This document shows positions 1 through 8,420 of a stretch of 64,000 nucleotides of DNA, piece after piece; position 1 is the first letter of the stretch; each line of letters starts with the position of its first letter. The DNA comes from Rhodanobacter sp. OK091 (GTDB lineage Bacteria; Pseudomonadota; Gammaproteobacteria; Xanthomonadales; Rhodanobacteraceae). The position numbers and the translations under genes were made by a program. A model generated the notes under the pieces. The model was given only the letters and a program-made list of their open reading frames with translations, was not told the origin of the DNA and did not search any database. The stretch covers positions 1,550,001 to 1,614,000 of the forward strand of contig NZ_FRCH01000001.1 of NCBI RefSeq assembly GCF_900142825.1, given 5' to 3'.

Positions 1-1
1 G

Positions 2-499
2 GTGAAGCTGTTCCAGACCGCACGCCGATTCGAGCTGACCCTGCAGCCGCAGCTGATCCTGCTGCAGAAGACCTTGCTCAACATCGAGGGCGTCGGGCGC
101 ATGCTCGATCCGGAGATCGACATCTGGGCAGTGGCACATCCCGTGCTCAAGCGCATCCTGCGCGAGCGTTACAGCCCGCTGCGCACCTTGCGTGACGTGC
201 GCAAGCGCCTGCCCGAATGGCTGCACAACGCGCCGCAATTCCCCGAACTGGTACGCGATGCGTTGCGCCAGATCGCGCGCGGCGAACAGCGCAGCGTGAG
301 CGATCCGCTCGCACTTCAAATGAGTCGGGACAACGCACAGCGCCAGCACCGGCTGCTTGCCTGCAGCCTGCTCGGTGCAGCGCTGCTGATCGCCGCCACA
401 TTGCTGTGGACGCTGACCCCGCAGCACGGCATCTGGCCGCCTTTGTGTGCGGCGATCGCCGGCGCGCTGGCCTTCGCGGTCGGCTGGCCGCGCCGCTGA
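2..499 (+). CDS. ubiB: UbiB-family protein kinase-like, C-terminal part
   Basis: This is the C-terminal 165 residues of a gene cut by the window edge, so the first codon here is internal. The stretch with LFQTARRF, then QLILLQKTLLNIEGVGR and a D-x-W motif resembles the end of UbiB, the atypical ABC1/ADCK kinase-like ATPase needed for ubiquinone biosynthesis. The last ~45 residues form two hydrophobic segments (about residues 118-138 and 145-163), matching the two C-terminal membrane helices of UbiB. The nucleotide-binding core lies upstream of the window. truC starts 22 bp downstream on the same strand. Identity is by family resemblance. Confidence 0.85.
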   Translation: MKLFQTARRFELTLQPQLILLQKTLLNIEGVGRMLDPEIDIWAVAHPVLKRILRERYSPLRTLRDVRKRLPEWLHNAPQFPELVRDALRQIARGEQRSVSDPLALQMSRDNAQRQHRLLACSLLGAALLIAATLLWTLTPQHGIWPPLCAAIAGALAFAVGWPRR

Positions 500-521
500 T
501 CACCGTCTTTGAACAATACGC

Positions 522-1214
522 ATGCTTGAAATTCTCCACCAGGACGACGCGCTGATCGCAGTGAACAAGCCGGCGGGCCTCGCCGTGCATCGCTCGAAGA
601 TGGTCGGCAATACCGAGGAATTCCTGATCGACCAGCTGCGCGAACAGATCGGCGACAGCGTGTATCTGGCGCACCGGCTCGATCGCGCCACCAGCGGCGT
701 GCTGCTGGTGGCGCGCAGCAAAGAGGTCGCCGCCGCGCTGGGCGAGCAGTTCATGGGTCGCGCGGTGCGCAAGCAATACCTGGTGGTCGTACGCGGCTGG
801 CCCGACCCGCTGGAAGACGTGATCGACTACCCACTGCCCGGCTCGCGCGAAACCGGCCCGCGCCGCGAAGCGCGCACGCATTACCAGCGGCTGGCCACGA
901 TCGAGGTACCGATCGAGCTCGGCCGTTATCCGCAGCAGCGCTACGCGCTGGTGCAGGCCGAGCCCGAGAGCGGCCGCTTCCGCCAAATCCGCAAGCACCT
1001 GGCGCACATCCACCACCCGGTCATCGGCGACTGTCAGCATGGCCGTGGTGATCACAACCGGCTGTACAAGCAGCACTTCGGCTGTCACCGCATGCTGCTG
1101 CATGCGTGGCGGTTGCGCTTTGCGCATCCGCTCAACGGCGCCGTGATGGAGGTTGAGGCTCCGCTGGACGTGGCCTACGCCGGGCTGCTTCAACGCTTCG
1201 GCTGGACCTTTTGA
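522..1214 (+). CDS. truC: tRNA pseudouridine(65) synthase TruC
   Basis: This 230-residue RluA-family pseudouridine synthase carries the catalytic signature HRLDRATSG at residues 51-59, with Asp54 the expected nucleophile. The N-terminal VNKPAGLAVHRS stretch and the short length without an S4 domain fit TruC, which converts U65 of tRNAs to pseudouridine, better than RluC or RluD. The stop codon is followed at once by a repeat block of the GAGTGAGAAACGAG family. The assignment to TruC rather than another short RluA paralogue is from family knowledge and was not tested by alignment. Confidence 0.88.
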   Translation: MLEILHQDDALIAVNKPAGLAVHRSKMVGNTEEFLIDQLREQIGDSVYLAHRLDRATSGVLLVARSKEVAAALGEQFMGRAVRKQYLVVVRGWPDPLEDVIDYPLPGSRETGPRREARTHYQRLATIEVPIELGRYPQQRYALVQAEPESGRFRQIRKHLAHIHHPVIGDCQHGRGDHNRLYKQHFGCHRMLLHAWRLRFAHPLNGAVMEVEAPLDVAYAGLLQRFGWTF

Positions 1215-1337
1215 GGAGCGAGTGATGGAGCGAGGAGTGAGAAACGAGTGGAAAAGCAATCCGTGCCGCTTTTGACTTTCTCTCGTTTCTCACTCCTCGC
1301 TTCACCTACTCACTTCTCGCCCTCTACACTGGCCCAC
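1215..1337. repeat. ORF-less copy of the GAGTGAGAAACGAG inverted-repeat family (copy 1)
   Basis: The whole truC-arfB gap is one repeat block. AGCGAGGAGTGAGAAACGAG at 1229-1248 is repeated as a perfect 20-bp inverse complement at 1282-1301, leaving a 33-nt loop. The right arm shares TCTCTCGTTTCTCACTCCTC with the right terminal repeat of the four-helix-bundle element at 18095-18582. The block begins directly after the truC stop codon. It could fold into a strong RNA hairpin and act as a terminator or processing site. It contains no gene of its own. Confidence 0.8.
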
Positions 1338-1760
1338 ATGTTGATCGTCAGCCCCAGCATCACCCTGCCCGAGTCCGAACTGGTCGAGCGATTCCTGCGT
1401 GCCGACGGTCCGGGTGGGCAACATGTGAACCGCACCGAGAGCGCGGTGGAATTGCGTTTCGACGTGATCAACTCGCCATCGCTGCCGGAGGAAATCCGGG
1501 CACGCCTGCTGGCCCGACGCGACCGCCGGCTGACCAGCGAGGGCGTGCTGGTGATACAGGCACGCCGCTTCCGCGACCAGGCGCGCAATCGCGACGACGT
1601 GCGCGAACGGCTGGTCGAGATCATCCGTGGCGTGCTGGTGCCGCCGAAAAAGCGCGTCGCCACCAAACCGACCCGTGCCTCGAAGGAGCGCCGCCTGGTC
1701 GGCAAGCAGCAGCGCGGCAGGATCAAGCAGGCCCGTTCGCGCAAACCGGATCTCGAATGA
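1338..1760 (+). CDS. arfB: Alternative ribosome-rescue factor / peptidyl-tRNA hydrolase ArfB
   Basis: This 140-residue protein is a class-I release-factor-like domain with the GGQ motif (DGPGGQHVNRTESAVELRF, about residues 27-45) that hydrolyses peptidyl-tRNA. The basic tail (KKRVATKPTRASKERRLVGKQQRGRIKQARSRK) is what ArfB/YaeJ inserts into the empty mRNA channel to rescue stalled ribosomes. I chose the ATG at 1338. An in-frame GTG at 1248 would add 30 residues, but they would be encoded entirely by the upstream repeat. A TACACT hexamer lies about 8 nt before the ATG, so the message could be leaderless. The stop overlaps the next start (ATGA). Confidence 0.93.
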   Translation: MLIVSPSITLPESELVERFLRADGPGGQHVNRTESAVELRFDVINSPSLPEEIRARLLARRDRRLTSEGVLVIQARRFRDQARNRDDVRERLVEIIRGVLVPPKKRVATKPTRASKERRLVGKQQRGRIKQARSRKPDLE

Positions 1761-2353
1761 AGGGATATCTTCCGACGCCGGCGCAGCTGCCGCCGCACAT
1801 GCCGCAGCTGCGCGATGGCTGGCGTCGCCGGATCTGCCGTGCTGTGTTGCGATTGTGCGGCTGGAGCTTCGTCGGCACCTTTCCCGATGTGCCAAAGGCG
1901 GTACTGATCGCTGCACCGCATTCCTCATGGTGGGATGGCGTCTGGGGCCTGCTCTTGAAAGTGGGCGTCGGTGCCGATGTGCATTTCATGGGCAAGCAGG
2001 AATTGTTTCGCGGCCCACTCGGTAACCTGCTGCGTCGCCTGGGTGGCATGCCCATCGATCGCGGCGCCGCGAAAGGCGTGGTCGAACAGATGATCGACCG
2101 GTTCCGCCAGCGCGACACCTTATGGCTGGGCATCGCGCCGGAAGGCACGCGCAAGCCGGTCAAACGCTGGAAGAGCGGCTTCTGGCACATTGCCCATGAT
2201 GCCGGTGTGCCGATCGTGGCGGCGTATTTCAACTATCCCGACAAGACCATCGGCATCGGCCCTTTATTCGATACCAGCGCCGACATGGAAGCGGACCTCG
2301 CCCGTCTGCGGGCGTTCTACGCGCCGTTCAGAGGCAAGCACCGCAACGTCTAG
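1757..2353 (+). CDS. PlsC-like lysophospholipid acyltransferase family protein
   Basis: This 198-residue protein has the acyltransferase block I HSSWWD (His55-x4-Asp60), the GKQELFRGPLG segment, a PIDRG block and APEGTR near residue 122. These are the four blocks of the glycerophospholipid acyltransferase family, which move an acyl chain to a lysolipid at the inner membrane. It is shorter than PlsC (about 240 residues) and has no clear N-terminal membrane anchor. That resembles small cytosolic or peripheral members whose substrate is not settled. It overlaps arfB by four bases (ATGA), which suggests translational coupling. Confidence 0.85.
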   Translation: MKGYLPTPAQLPPHMPQLRDGWRRRICRAVLRLCGWSFVGTFPDVPKAVLIAAPHSSWWDGVWGLLLKVGVGADVHFMGKQELFRGPLGNLLRRLGGMPIDRGAAKGVVEQMIDRFRQRDTLWLGIAPEGTRKPVKRWKSGFWHIAHDAGVPIVAAYFNYPDKTIGIGPLFDTSADMEADLARLRAFYAPFRGKHRNV

Positions 2354-2570
2354 GCCGGCCACTTTTATGGCCCATCGCGCAGCTCTGATCAAAGAGCGGG
2401 CGTTGTTCGGTCTCACCCGCCATAAGCGCCGCACTTGCTCTTTCCGGTCACTTCCTGACCCATTGCGCCCCCCGTTCAGCCGATTTGCACCGAGTAGCCC
2501 GAAGTCCCAGCCGCACCGTTGTGCCGGCCTAGCATATTTGGCATAGTGCATGCTTGTTCTGAGAACGTCA

Positions 2571-2592
2571 AAATGTGATTGATCTCACATTT
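2571..2592. promoter_or_regulatory. Near-consensus CRP/Clp binding site
   Basis: TGTGA-TTGATC-TCACA lies within 8-bp perfect inverted half-sites (AAATGTGA / TCACATTT). This is close to the textbook CRP operator and is also the type of site used by Clp, the Xanthomonad CRP homologue reported to respond to c-di-GMP. Its centre is about 60 bp upstream of the epimerase start, in the 288-bp gap before the polysaccharide-type operon. A TAGCAT hexamer at 2530-2535 and a small palindrome GTTCTGAGAAC at 2556-2566 lie just upstream. Binding is inferred, not shown. Confidence 0.7.
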
Positions 2593-2641
2593 ATGATCAA
2601 AACATCGATCGTGTTCCGGAACTCACAGGGGAAATTTCGAC

Positions 2642-3658
2642 ATGCACGTTCTGATCACTGGCGGAGCCGGTTTCATCGGCTCCCATCTCGTGTCGCTGCA
2701 TCTTGCCCGGGGGGACAAGGTCCACGTTGTGGATGATCTGTCGACCGGCTCGCGCTCCAATCTGGCGCCCTTCGAGTCAAACCCGTCTTTCCGCTTCGAC
2801 GAGGCGGACGTGCTGACCTGGCCACTGCTGCAACAGGCTGCGTCCTGGGCGGACCGCATCTACCATCTGGCCGCCGTCGTCGGTGTGTATCGTGTGATCG
2901 CCGAGCCGACGCGGGTGCTAGCCACCAATATTGCAGCCTGTGAGCGACTGTTCCGCACCGTCGCTGCCGGCGGCTGGCTGCCGCAAGTGATCGTTGCCTC
3001 CAGCTCCGAGGTCTACGGCCACCAGCACGAGGATATCCTGACCGAGACACTGGATCTGAGCGTGTCCACTCGTGTCGGCACACGCTGGAACTATTCGGTC
3101 AGCAAGATCGCGGACGAAGCGCTGGCACTGTCCTATGCGCAGAAATTCGGCATCCCGGTACTGGTCGCGCGCTTCTTCAACACCATCGGACCGCGTCAGG
3201 TCGGCCGCTACGGCATGGTCGTGCCGCGCTTCGTGGACCAGGCGGTGCGGGGCGAGCCGATCACCGTTTACGGCGACGGCGAACAGACCCGCTCGTTTTG
3301 CGATGTGCGTGACAACGTGGTCGCCATGGATATGCTCGCCTCGCGCGAGAACCAGGATGCGCTGGTCGCAAACATCGGCAACGACCGCGAAATCAGCATG
3401 AACGACCTGGCCAAGCTTGTCTGCGAGCGTGCCGGTAGCGACTCGAAAATCTGCCATGTGCCTTACTTGAAGGCCTACGGCGAGGATTTCGAGGACATCA
3501 AGCGGCGAAGGCCTTCGCTGGAACGCCTGCGCACGCTCACGGACTTCAAGCATCGCTACACGCTGGAAGACACCCTCGACGAACTCATCCTCGCACGCCG
3601 AACCGCCTTGGCAGGGACTGAACATGGCCACCGCACCCTGGTTTGTCATCAGTCCTAA
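2642..3658 (+). CDS. NAD-dependent nucleotide-sugar epimerase/dehydratase
   Basis: This 338-residue extended short-chain dehydrogenase has the Rossmann motif TGGAGFIG at residues 6-13, the acidic DD pair at 31-32, the catalytic SSEVYG segment around 121-126 and the Y151-x3-K155 pair. The family epimerises, dehydrates or decarboxylates NDP-sugars, for example UDP-glucose 4-epimerase or UDP-xylose synthase. The sequence alone does not say which. It opens a four-gene same-strand cluster, so it probably makes the activated sugar for the downstream synthase. AGGGG sits about 10 nt before the ATG. Its 3' end overlaps the GT2 gene by 35 bp. Confidence 0.88.
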   Translation: MHVLITGGAGFIGSHLVSLHLARGDKVHVVDDLSTGSRSNLAPFESNPSFRFDEADVLTWPLLQQAASWADRIYHLAAVVGVYRVIAEPTRVLATNIAACERLFRTVAAGGWLPQVIVASSSEVYGHQHEDILTETLDLSVSTRVGTRWNYSVSKIADEALALSYAQKFGIPVLVARFFNTIGPRQVGRYGMVVPRFVDQAVRGEPITVYGDGEQTRSFCDVRDNVVAMDMLASRENQDALVANIGNDREISMNDLAKLVCERAGSDSKICHVPYLKAYGEDFEDIKRRRPSLERLRTLTDFKHRYTLEDTLDELILARRTALAGTEHGHRTLVCHQS

Positions 3659-5015
3659 CGCGCTGCTCAGCGTTATCGGATTGCTGCGCGGTCCTGACCG
3701 GACCGTACCCACACCCACCCACGACTGGCGCACAGCCGTGGTGGACGTGGTCATTCCGGCCTATCGCGAGGCGGAGAACATCACCCACTGCCTCGTCTCC
3801 GTGGCGCGGCAGACGCTCAAGCCGCGCAACATCATCGTGGTCGACGACGGCAGTACCGACGCCACAGCGAGCTGCGCCGAGCAAGTAGCGCAGCGGCTGG
3901 GGCTCGATGTCCAGGTGATCCGGCGCCAGTCGTCGATCGGCAAAACACCCACGATCAAGCGGCAGGCGCGCGAGTTCGACGCGGACGTGGAGTTCATCCT
4001 CGACGGCGACACCTTCCTGGAGTCGCCCGACTACATCGCCCGCTGCGTCGAGGAACTCTACAAGGGCGCCGGTATCGCCTCGGTCTGCGGCCGCGTGCTG
4101 CCGATGCGCCTGGTGGATCGCCGCAACCTGGCGGAGACGCCGGAGTACGGCACCGTGCTGGCCGGCGCGCCGTTCGTCGACCCCAAGGCCTCGCGCAGCC
4201 GACTGCAGCTGATGTGGTGGGGCCTTACCAACATGTATCGCGATTGCCTGTATCGCTTCCTGCAAGGCTTCGTGTTCCACGGCCAGGTGGTCTTCTTCGG
4301 CGGCATCACCAACCCGGTGGGTTGCGCGGTGGCTTACCGTCGCGAATACGTCAAGGACTTGTTCGATCGCTACGAGCCGCAGTTCGGCGACAACCTGACC
4401 AACTCCGAAGACATCTTCATCGGCTTCGCCCTGATCAATCAGGGCTACCGCAACGCCCAACTGCTGGACGTGACGGCGCGCTCGGAGGAGCCGCTGGCCA
4501 CGCAATTGCCGCGCCAGGTCTCGCTGTGGTCGTCTTCGTTCCTGCAGAGTTGCTACTACTTCGATGCGCTGGTCCGCAGCCCGTTCAAGGCGTTCTCACG
4601 CCTGCGCCGGCGCCGAGAGGAGCAGCACGGCGACTACGGACAGCACATCAAGGAAATGCGCAAGGTCCAGGAGCAGTACCGGCAAGCCTTCGGCGAGGAA
4701 GTCACGAAACGTTATGGGCGCCCGCTAGGCTGGATCATCTTCATGTCGGCGATCGAGAAGATCGGCTTTCCCACAGCCCTGATCGTGATGGCCTTGCTGC
4801 GCTGGTGGGAGCCTCTGCTGATTACCTTGCTGGCGGAATCGGCGCTGTCGCTGATCGTGCTCACCGTGATCTCCCGCGGCGAGCGCTGGAAGGTGCTGGG
4901 CAAGGGCCTGCTGGTGACGCCGCTGCGCTACTTCCTGATGCTGACCGAGATCCGCACGATCGGCCAGTTCGCCATCGACCTCTGGATTACGGGGAACCGC
5001 AAATGGCGCAAATGA
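3624..5015 (+). CDS. Membrane glycosyltransferase family 2 (polysaccharide synthase-like)
   Basis: This 463-residue protein has a GT-A fold with VVDDGSTDAT (residues 72-81), the metal-binding DGD at 127-129 and the catalytic-base motif NSED at 260-263. The usual processive-synthase QxxRW is degenerate here (RQVSLW, about 297-302). The C-terminal ~95 residues contain membrane segments (about 370-415, then a further amphipathic/hydrophobic stretch), so the enzyme is an inner-membrane synthase. Neighbours, and resemblance to the YaiP/PgaC class, suggest it polymerises and perhaps extrudes a glycan. The start lies inside the epimerase gene and the stop overlaps the barrel gene (ATGA at 5012). Confidence 0.85.
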   Translation: MATAPWFVISPNALLSVIGLLRGPDRTVPTPTHDWRTAVVDVVIPAYREAENITHCLVSVARQTLKPRNIIVVDDGSTDATASCAEQVAQRLGLDVQVIRRQSSIGKTPTIKRQAREFDADVEFILDGDTFLESPDYIARCVEELYKGAGIASVCGRVLPMRLVDRRNLAETPEYGTVLAGAPFVDPKASRSRLQLMWWGLTNMYRDCLYRFLQGFVFHGQVVFFGGITNPVGCAVAYRREYVKDLFDRYEPQFGDNLTNSEDIFIGFALINQGYRNAQLLDVTARSEEPLATQLPRQVSLWSSSFLQSCYYFDALVRSPFKAFSRLRRRREEQHGDYGQHIKEMRKVQEQYRQAFGEEVTKRYGRPLGWIIFMSAIEKIGFPTALIVMALLRWWEPLLITLLAESALSLIVLTVISRGERWKVLGKGLLVTPLRYFLMLTEIRTIGQFAIDLWITGNRKWRK

Positions 5016-6421
5016 AATCACTGGCCTGGCTGGTCGGCGCGCTGCTGGCGGCACCAGCCGGCGTGTGGGCACAGACCCCCGCTATGCAGGCCCTGGATGC
5101 GCAGGCCCGGACGCTGATGTGGACCGGCCACGCCGATGCCGCCACGCGGACGATGCGCGAGTATGTCGCTCAGCACCCGGCTGATCAGGCTGCCGTGCTC
5201 GATCTGGCGCGCTACTTGACCTGGAGCGGCGACTACGCCGGAGCCAAGAGCGTGCTGGACACCCACCCGGACGCTGCCCGCAGCAGTGAGGGCCAGGTCG
5301 TGCTCGCGTCGGTGCTGGCCTGGGGCGGCTGGGTCCGCACGGCGCAGCAGGTCAATGCGGCGCCGCTGGCCGCCAACCCGAACGGCCTGCTGCCCAACTA
5401 CGCTCAAGCTATCGCCTTGCGGCAGTCGGCGCGACCGCGCGAAGCGCTGCCCTACGTCGCGGCGGTCAAGCGCGCCAGGCCGGACGGCAAGGACGCGCGC
5501 GACCTTGAGCGTGCGGTTCGCATCCACACCGATTCTTTCGTTGCGCTGGACTATCAGCACGGCTCCGACTCGGACGACCTGGAGCGCTCACAACCCACGC
5601 TGCGCGCAGAGCTTGCGCAAGGCGAGGCGCTGCGTTGGACGGCCGAGTTCGGCCGCTGGGACTACCGAGCCCCGCTGAGCAGCCCGTTCGCCAGCATCAC
5701 CGGCGCCCGTTCGCTCACCGAGGACCGCGGGCTGGTCGGGCTACGCTACGCCCCGTCGCTGTACACCACGCTCAGCGCGGCCGTCGGCCGCTCTTCGATC
5801 GACGGTGCTGGTGGCACCACCTTGTGGCGGCTTGGCGTGGATCAACGTTTCAGCGATACGTTCCGTGCCGACCTGATGGCCGACCATGATCGCGTCGCCG
5901 CCTCGCCGCGCTCGCTCTCGCTGGGGCTGGACCGCACCAGTGTCACCGGCCACGCGCAGTGGACACCGGACTTCAACTGGACCGGCGACCTGTGGCTGCG
6001 TCGCGATCATTTCAGCGACAGCAACGACAGCACGGACTTGAACGCCGCGCTGCGTCGCGCGGTCGTGCGCCAGCCCGGCATCATGCTCGACCTCGGCGCC
6101 AGCGCGGAGCACCTGTCGTTCGATCACAACCCTGGCCACGGCTACTACGCGCCGGACAACTACCGGCGCTATGCGCTGACCGCAAACCTCTATGTGGGGC
6201 TCAGCGAAAACGCCGGACTTTCGGTGCAGGCGGGCCTGGGCCGGCAACGCGACGAGACCTTCACCGCATGGCGCCGCGCCAACGACATCAGCGCATCGCT
6301 GGTGGTCGGCATCTTCTCGCCGTGGCAGCTGAGCGTGAACGCCGGATACAGCGAACGGGTGCTCAACACGGGTGCGTACGAGGGACGCAGCTGGGGCATC
6401 ACGCTGACTCGCCGTTTCTGA
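5003..6421 (+). CDS. TPR-containing YaiO-like outer-membrane beta-barrel protein
   Basis: This 472-residue exported protein has a signal peptide (MAQMKSLAWLVGALLAAPAG, cleavage near VWA-Q). Then come about 170 residues of helical TPR-like repeats (ARTLMWTGHADAATRTMREY, ARYLTWSGDYAGAKSVL). The C-terminal half is aromatic and alternating, typical of a beta-barrel, and ends in LTRRF, an outer-membrane C-terminal Phe signature. The TPR-plus-barrel order is that of exopolysaccharide export porins (PgaA, PelB, BcsC) and of YaiO proteins. I chose ATG 5003 because GGGGAA lies 6 nt upstream. ATG 5012, overlapping the previous stop, is equally possible. Confidence 0.8.
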   Translation: MAQMKSLAWLVGALLAAPAGVWAQTPAMQALDAQARTLMWTGHADAATRTMREYVAQHPADQAAVLDLARYLTWSGDYAGAKSVLDTHPDAARSSEGQVVLASVLAWGGWVRTAQQVNAAPLAANPNGLLPNYAQAIALRQSARPREALPYVAAVKRARPDGKDARDLERAVRIHTDSFVALDYQHGSDSDDLERSQPTLRAELAQGEALRWTAEFGRWDYRAPLSSPFASITGARSLTEDRGLVGLRYAPSLYTTLSAAVGRSSIDGAGGTTLWRLGVDQRFSDTFRADLMADHDRVAASPRSLSLGLDRTSVTGHAQWTPDFNWTGDLWLRRDHFSDSNDSTDLNAALRRAVVRQPGIMLDLGASAEHLSFDHNPGHGYYAPDNYRRYALTANLYVGLSENAGLSVQAGLGRQRDETFTAWRRANDISASLVVGIFSPWQLSVNAGYSERVLNTGAYEGRSWGITLTRRF

Positions 6422-6445
6422 GGCGCCTGCGCGCGACGGGCAGGC

Positions 6446-8407
6446 ATGGACGCTGGCAAACAGCCGTTGCGCACCGACATCCAGGCCTTGCGCGGGGTGG
6501 CGGTGCTGCTGGTAATCCTGCAGCACGCCCGCGCCGGCTTCATCGGCGCCGGCTGGCTGGGCGTCGACATCTTCTTCGTGATTTCCGGTTTCCTGATCAC
6601 GGGGATGCTGGCCAAGGACATCGGCCGCGGCCAGTTCCGCTTCTCCACGTTCTATTTCCGCCGCGCCAAGCGCCTGCTACCGGCCGCCTATGTCACGTTT
6701 GCGGTGACCGCGGCAGCCTCATTCCTCGTGCTCGATGCCAGTGAGTGGCGGGATTTCACGCGACAGCTCGCCGGCGCGCTCAGCTTCACCGCCAATTTCG
6801 TGCTGCTGCAGCAGACCGGCTACTTCGCGGGCGCCGCAGCGCTCAAGCCGTTGCTGCACGTGTGGTCGCTAGCTGTCGAGGAGCAGTACTACCTGCTGAT
6901 GCCCGCGGCGCTGCTGCTGGTGCCGCGACGCTGGTGGTTCGCCGGCAGTCTGGTAGTGCTGGCGGCCAGCTTCGCGCTGTGCGTTGCGCTGACCTACTCT
7001 CGACCCGATGCGGCGTTCTACCTGCTGCCTACGCGTGCCTGGGAACTGGCGATCGGCTCGTTCGCGGCGCTGATCGGCGCGCGAGGCCAGCGGCTAAAGA
7101 CGTGGATTGCGCGGCTGTTCCTGCCGGCGCTCGCGGCTTTGTTCGTGGTCCCGATCTGGCCGCTGCCCACGCCCAACTTCGCCAATATCGCGATCGTCTG
7201 CGTGGCGACGCTGGTGGTGATCTTGCGCCGACACGACGAACTGCAGGACCGGCCGATCCCGAACGCGTTGGCCACGGTGGGTGACGCCTCGTACTCGCTA
7301 TACCTGGTGCACTGGCCGATCTTCGCACTGATCAACAACGTCTATGCCGGCGACCCTTCCTTCGGCTCGCCTGGTCCGGCAGTACTGGCAGGCGCGGTCG
7401 CACTGGCGCTACTACTGGGCTTCGCCCTGTACCGCGGTATCGAACTGCCGGTGCGCCGGCTCGAACTGCGTTCGCCATGGCGCTGGACGCTGGCCACACT
7501 CGCCGCATCACTGTGCCTGGCCCTGGTGCCCTTCACCATCGCCGCGCGGACCAGTACCCGCGAGGCGAGCGGACCGGCCATCGACTATGCATGGTTGCGC
7601 CGCGACAACGTCGGCTTCGACCCGATCTGCGAGGGCTATCAACACCTCGAGTACACCATGCGCTGCAGTAACGCGGCCCATCCGACCACCATGGTTTGGG
7701 GCGATTCCTTCGCCATGCATCTGGTGCCGGGGCTGGCGGCGACGATGCCTGGCGGCGTATTGCAGGCCACCAAGAGTGCTTGCGGTCCGCTGCCGGGGCT
7801 GGCCCAGATCTATGGGAGATACACCCGCGAATTCGCCGAGCGTTGCCTGACCTTCAATGGCTCGGTGATCACGTACCTCGCGGCGCATCCTGAGATCCGT
7901 ATCGTGGTGATGTCCAGCCCGTTCTACGAGTACTTCGACCCGGCCCGGCGCGTGCTGCACAGAGTCGACGGGCAGGTGAAGGTGGAGCAACCGGATGCCG
8001 GACTCACCCTGGACACGATGGTCGCCACGATCGCCAAGATCCGGGCGCTGGGGCGGCGCGTGGTCATCGTCGCACCGCCGCCGAGTACCGGCTTCGACTA
8101 CACCCATTGCCTGGAACGCAAGGCGCGCAGCCGCAAACTGTTGGGCGGGTTCATCGACTGCGATATCCCACTGGCGCAATACCATGCCAGCAAACGCGAG
8201 GTGCTGGCCTTCCTGCAACAGGTTCGCACACGGGCCGACGTAGAGGTGGTGTCCTTCGACGCGTTCCTGTGCGACGCCAAGAAGTGCCGGACCGAACTGG
8301 ATGGCACCTTTCTGTACCGCGACGAGGGACATTTGTCGTACGACGGCTCGATCGTGCTCGCCCGGGCGATGCACCTGGATGTGTTGATCGCCGCGACGGC
8401 ACGCTAG
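6446..8407 (+). CDS. OafA/YrhL-like acyltransferase with SGNH domain
   Basis: This 653-residue protein begins with an acyltransferase-3 membrane domain (RTDIQALRGVAVLLVILQHA, GVDIFFVISGFLITGM, FYFRRAKRLLPA, LKPLLHVWSLAVEEQYYLL) of about ten helices up to residue ~365. A periplasmic SGNH-hydrolase-like domain follows, with block I WGDSF near residue 418 and the D-x-x-H pair in DEGHLSYDG near the end. Such proteins O-acetylate extracytoplasmic sugars of LPS or exopolysaccharide. It is the last gene of the cluster, 24 bp after the barrel gene, so it most likely decorates the polymer made by the GT2. Confidence 0.9.
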   Translation: MDAGKQPLRTDIQALRGVAVLLVILQHARAGFIGAGWLGVDIFFVISGFLITGMLAKDIGRGQFRFSTFYFRRAKRLLPAAYVTFAVTAAASFLVLDASEWRDFTRQLAGALSFTANFVLLQQTGYFAGAAALKPLLHVWSLAVEEQYYLLMPAALLLVPRRWWFAGSLVVLAASFALCVALTYSRPDAAFYLLPTRAWELAIGSFAALIGARGQRLKTWIARLFLPALAALFVVPIWPLPTPNFANIAIVCVATLVVILRRHDELQDRPIPNALATVGDASYSLYLVHWPIFALINNVYAGDPSFGSPGPAVLAGAVALALLLGFALYRGIELPVRRLELRSPWRWTLATLAASLCLALVPFTIAARTSTREASGPAIDYAWLRRDNVGFDPICEGYQHLEYTMRCSNAAHPTTMVWGDSFAMHLVPGLAATMPGGVLQATKSACGPLPGLAQIYGRYTREFAERCLTFNGSVITYLAAHPEIRIVVMSSPFYEYFDPARRVLHRVDGQVKVEQPDAGLTLDTMVATIAKIRALGRRVVIVAPPPSTGFDYTHCLERKARSRKLLGGFIDCDIPLAQYHASKREVLAFLQQVRTRADVEVVSFDAFLCDAKKCRTELDGTFLYRDEGHLSYDGSIVLARAMHLDVLIAATAR

Positions 8408-8420
8408 GCACGGCCTCCGC

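Noticed and set aside
147-1259. A 370-codon minus-strand frame across ubiB and truC
   Set aside because: It crosses two well-supported genes and ends in the repeat block; no family resemblance.
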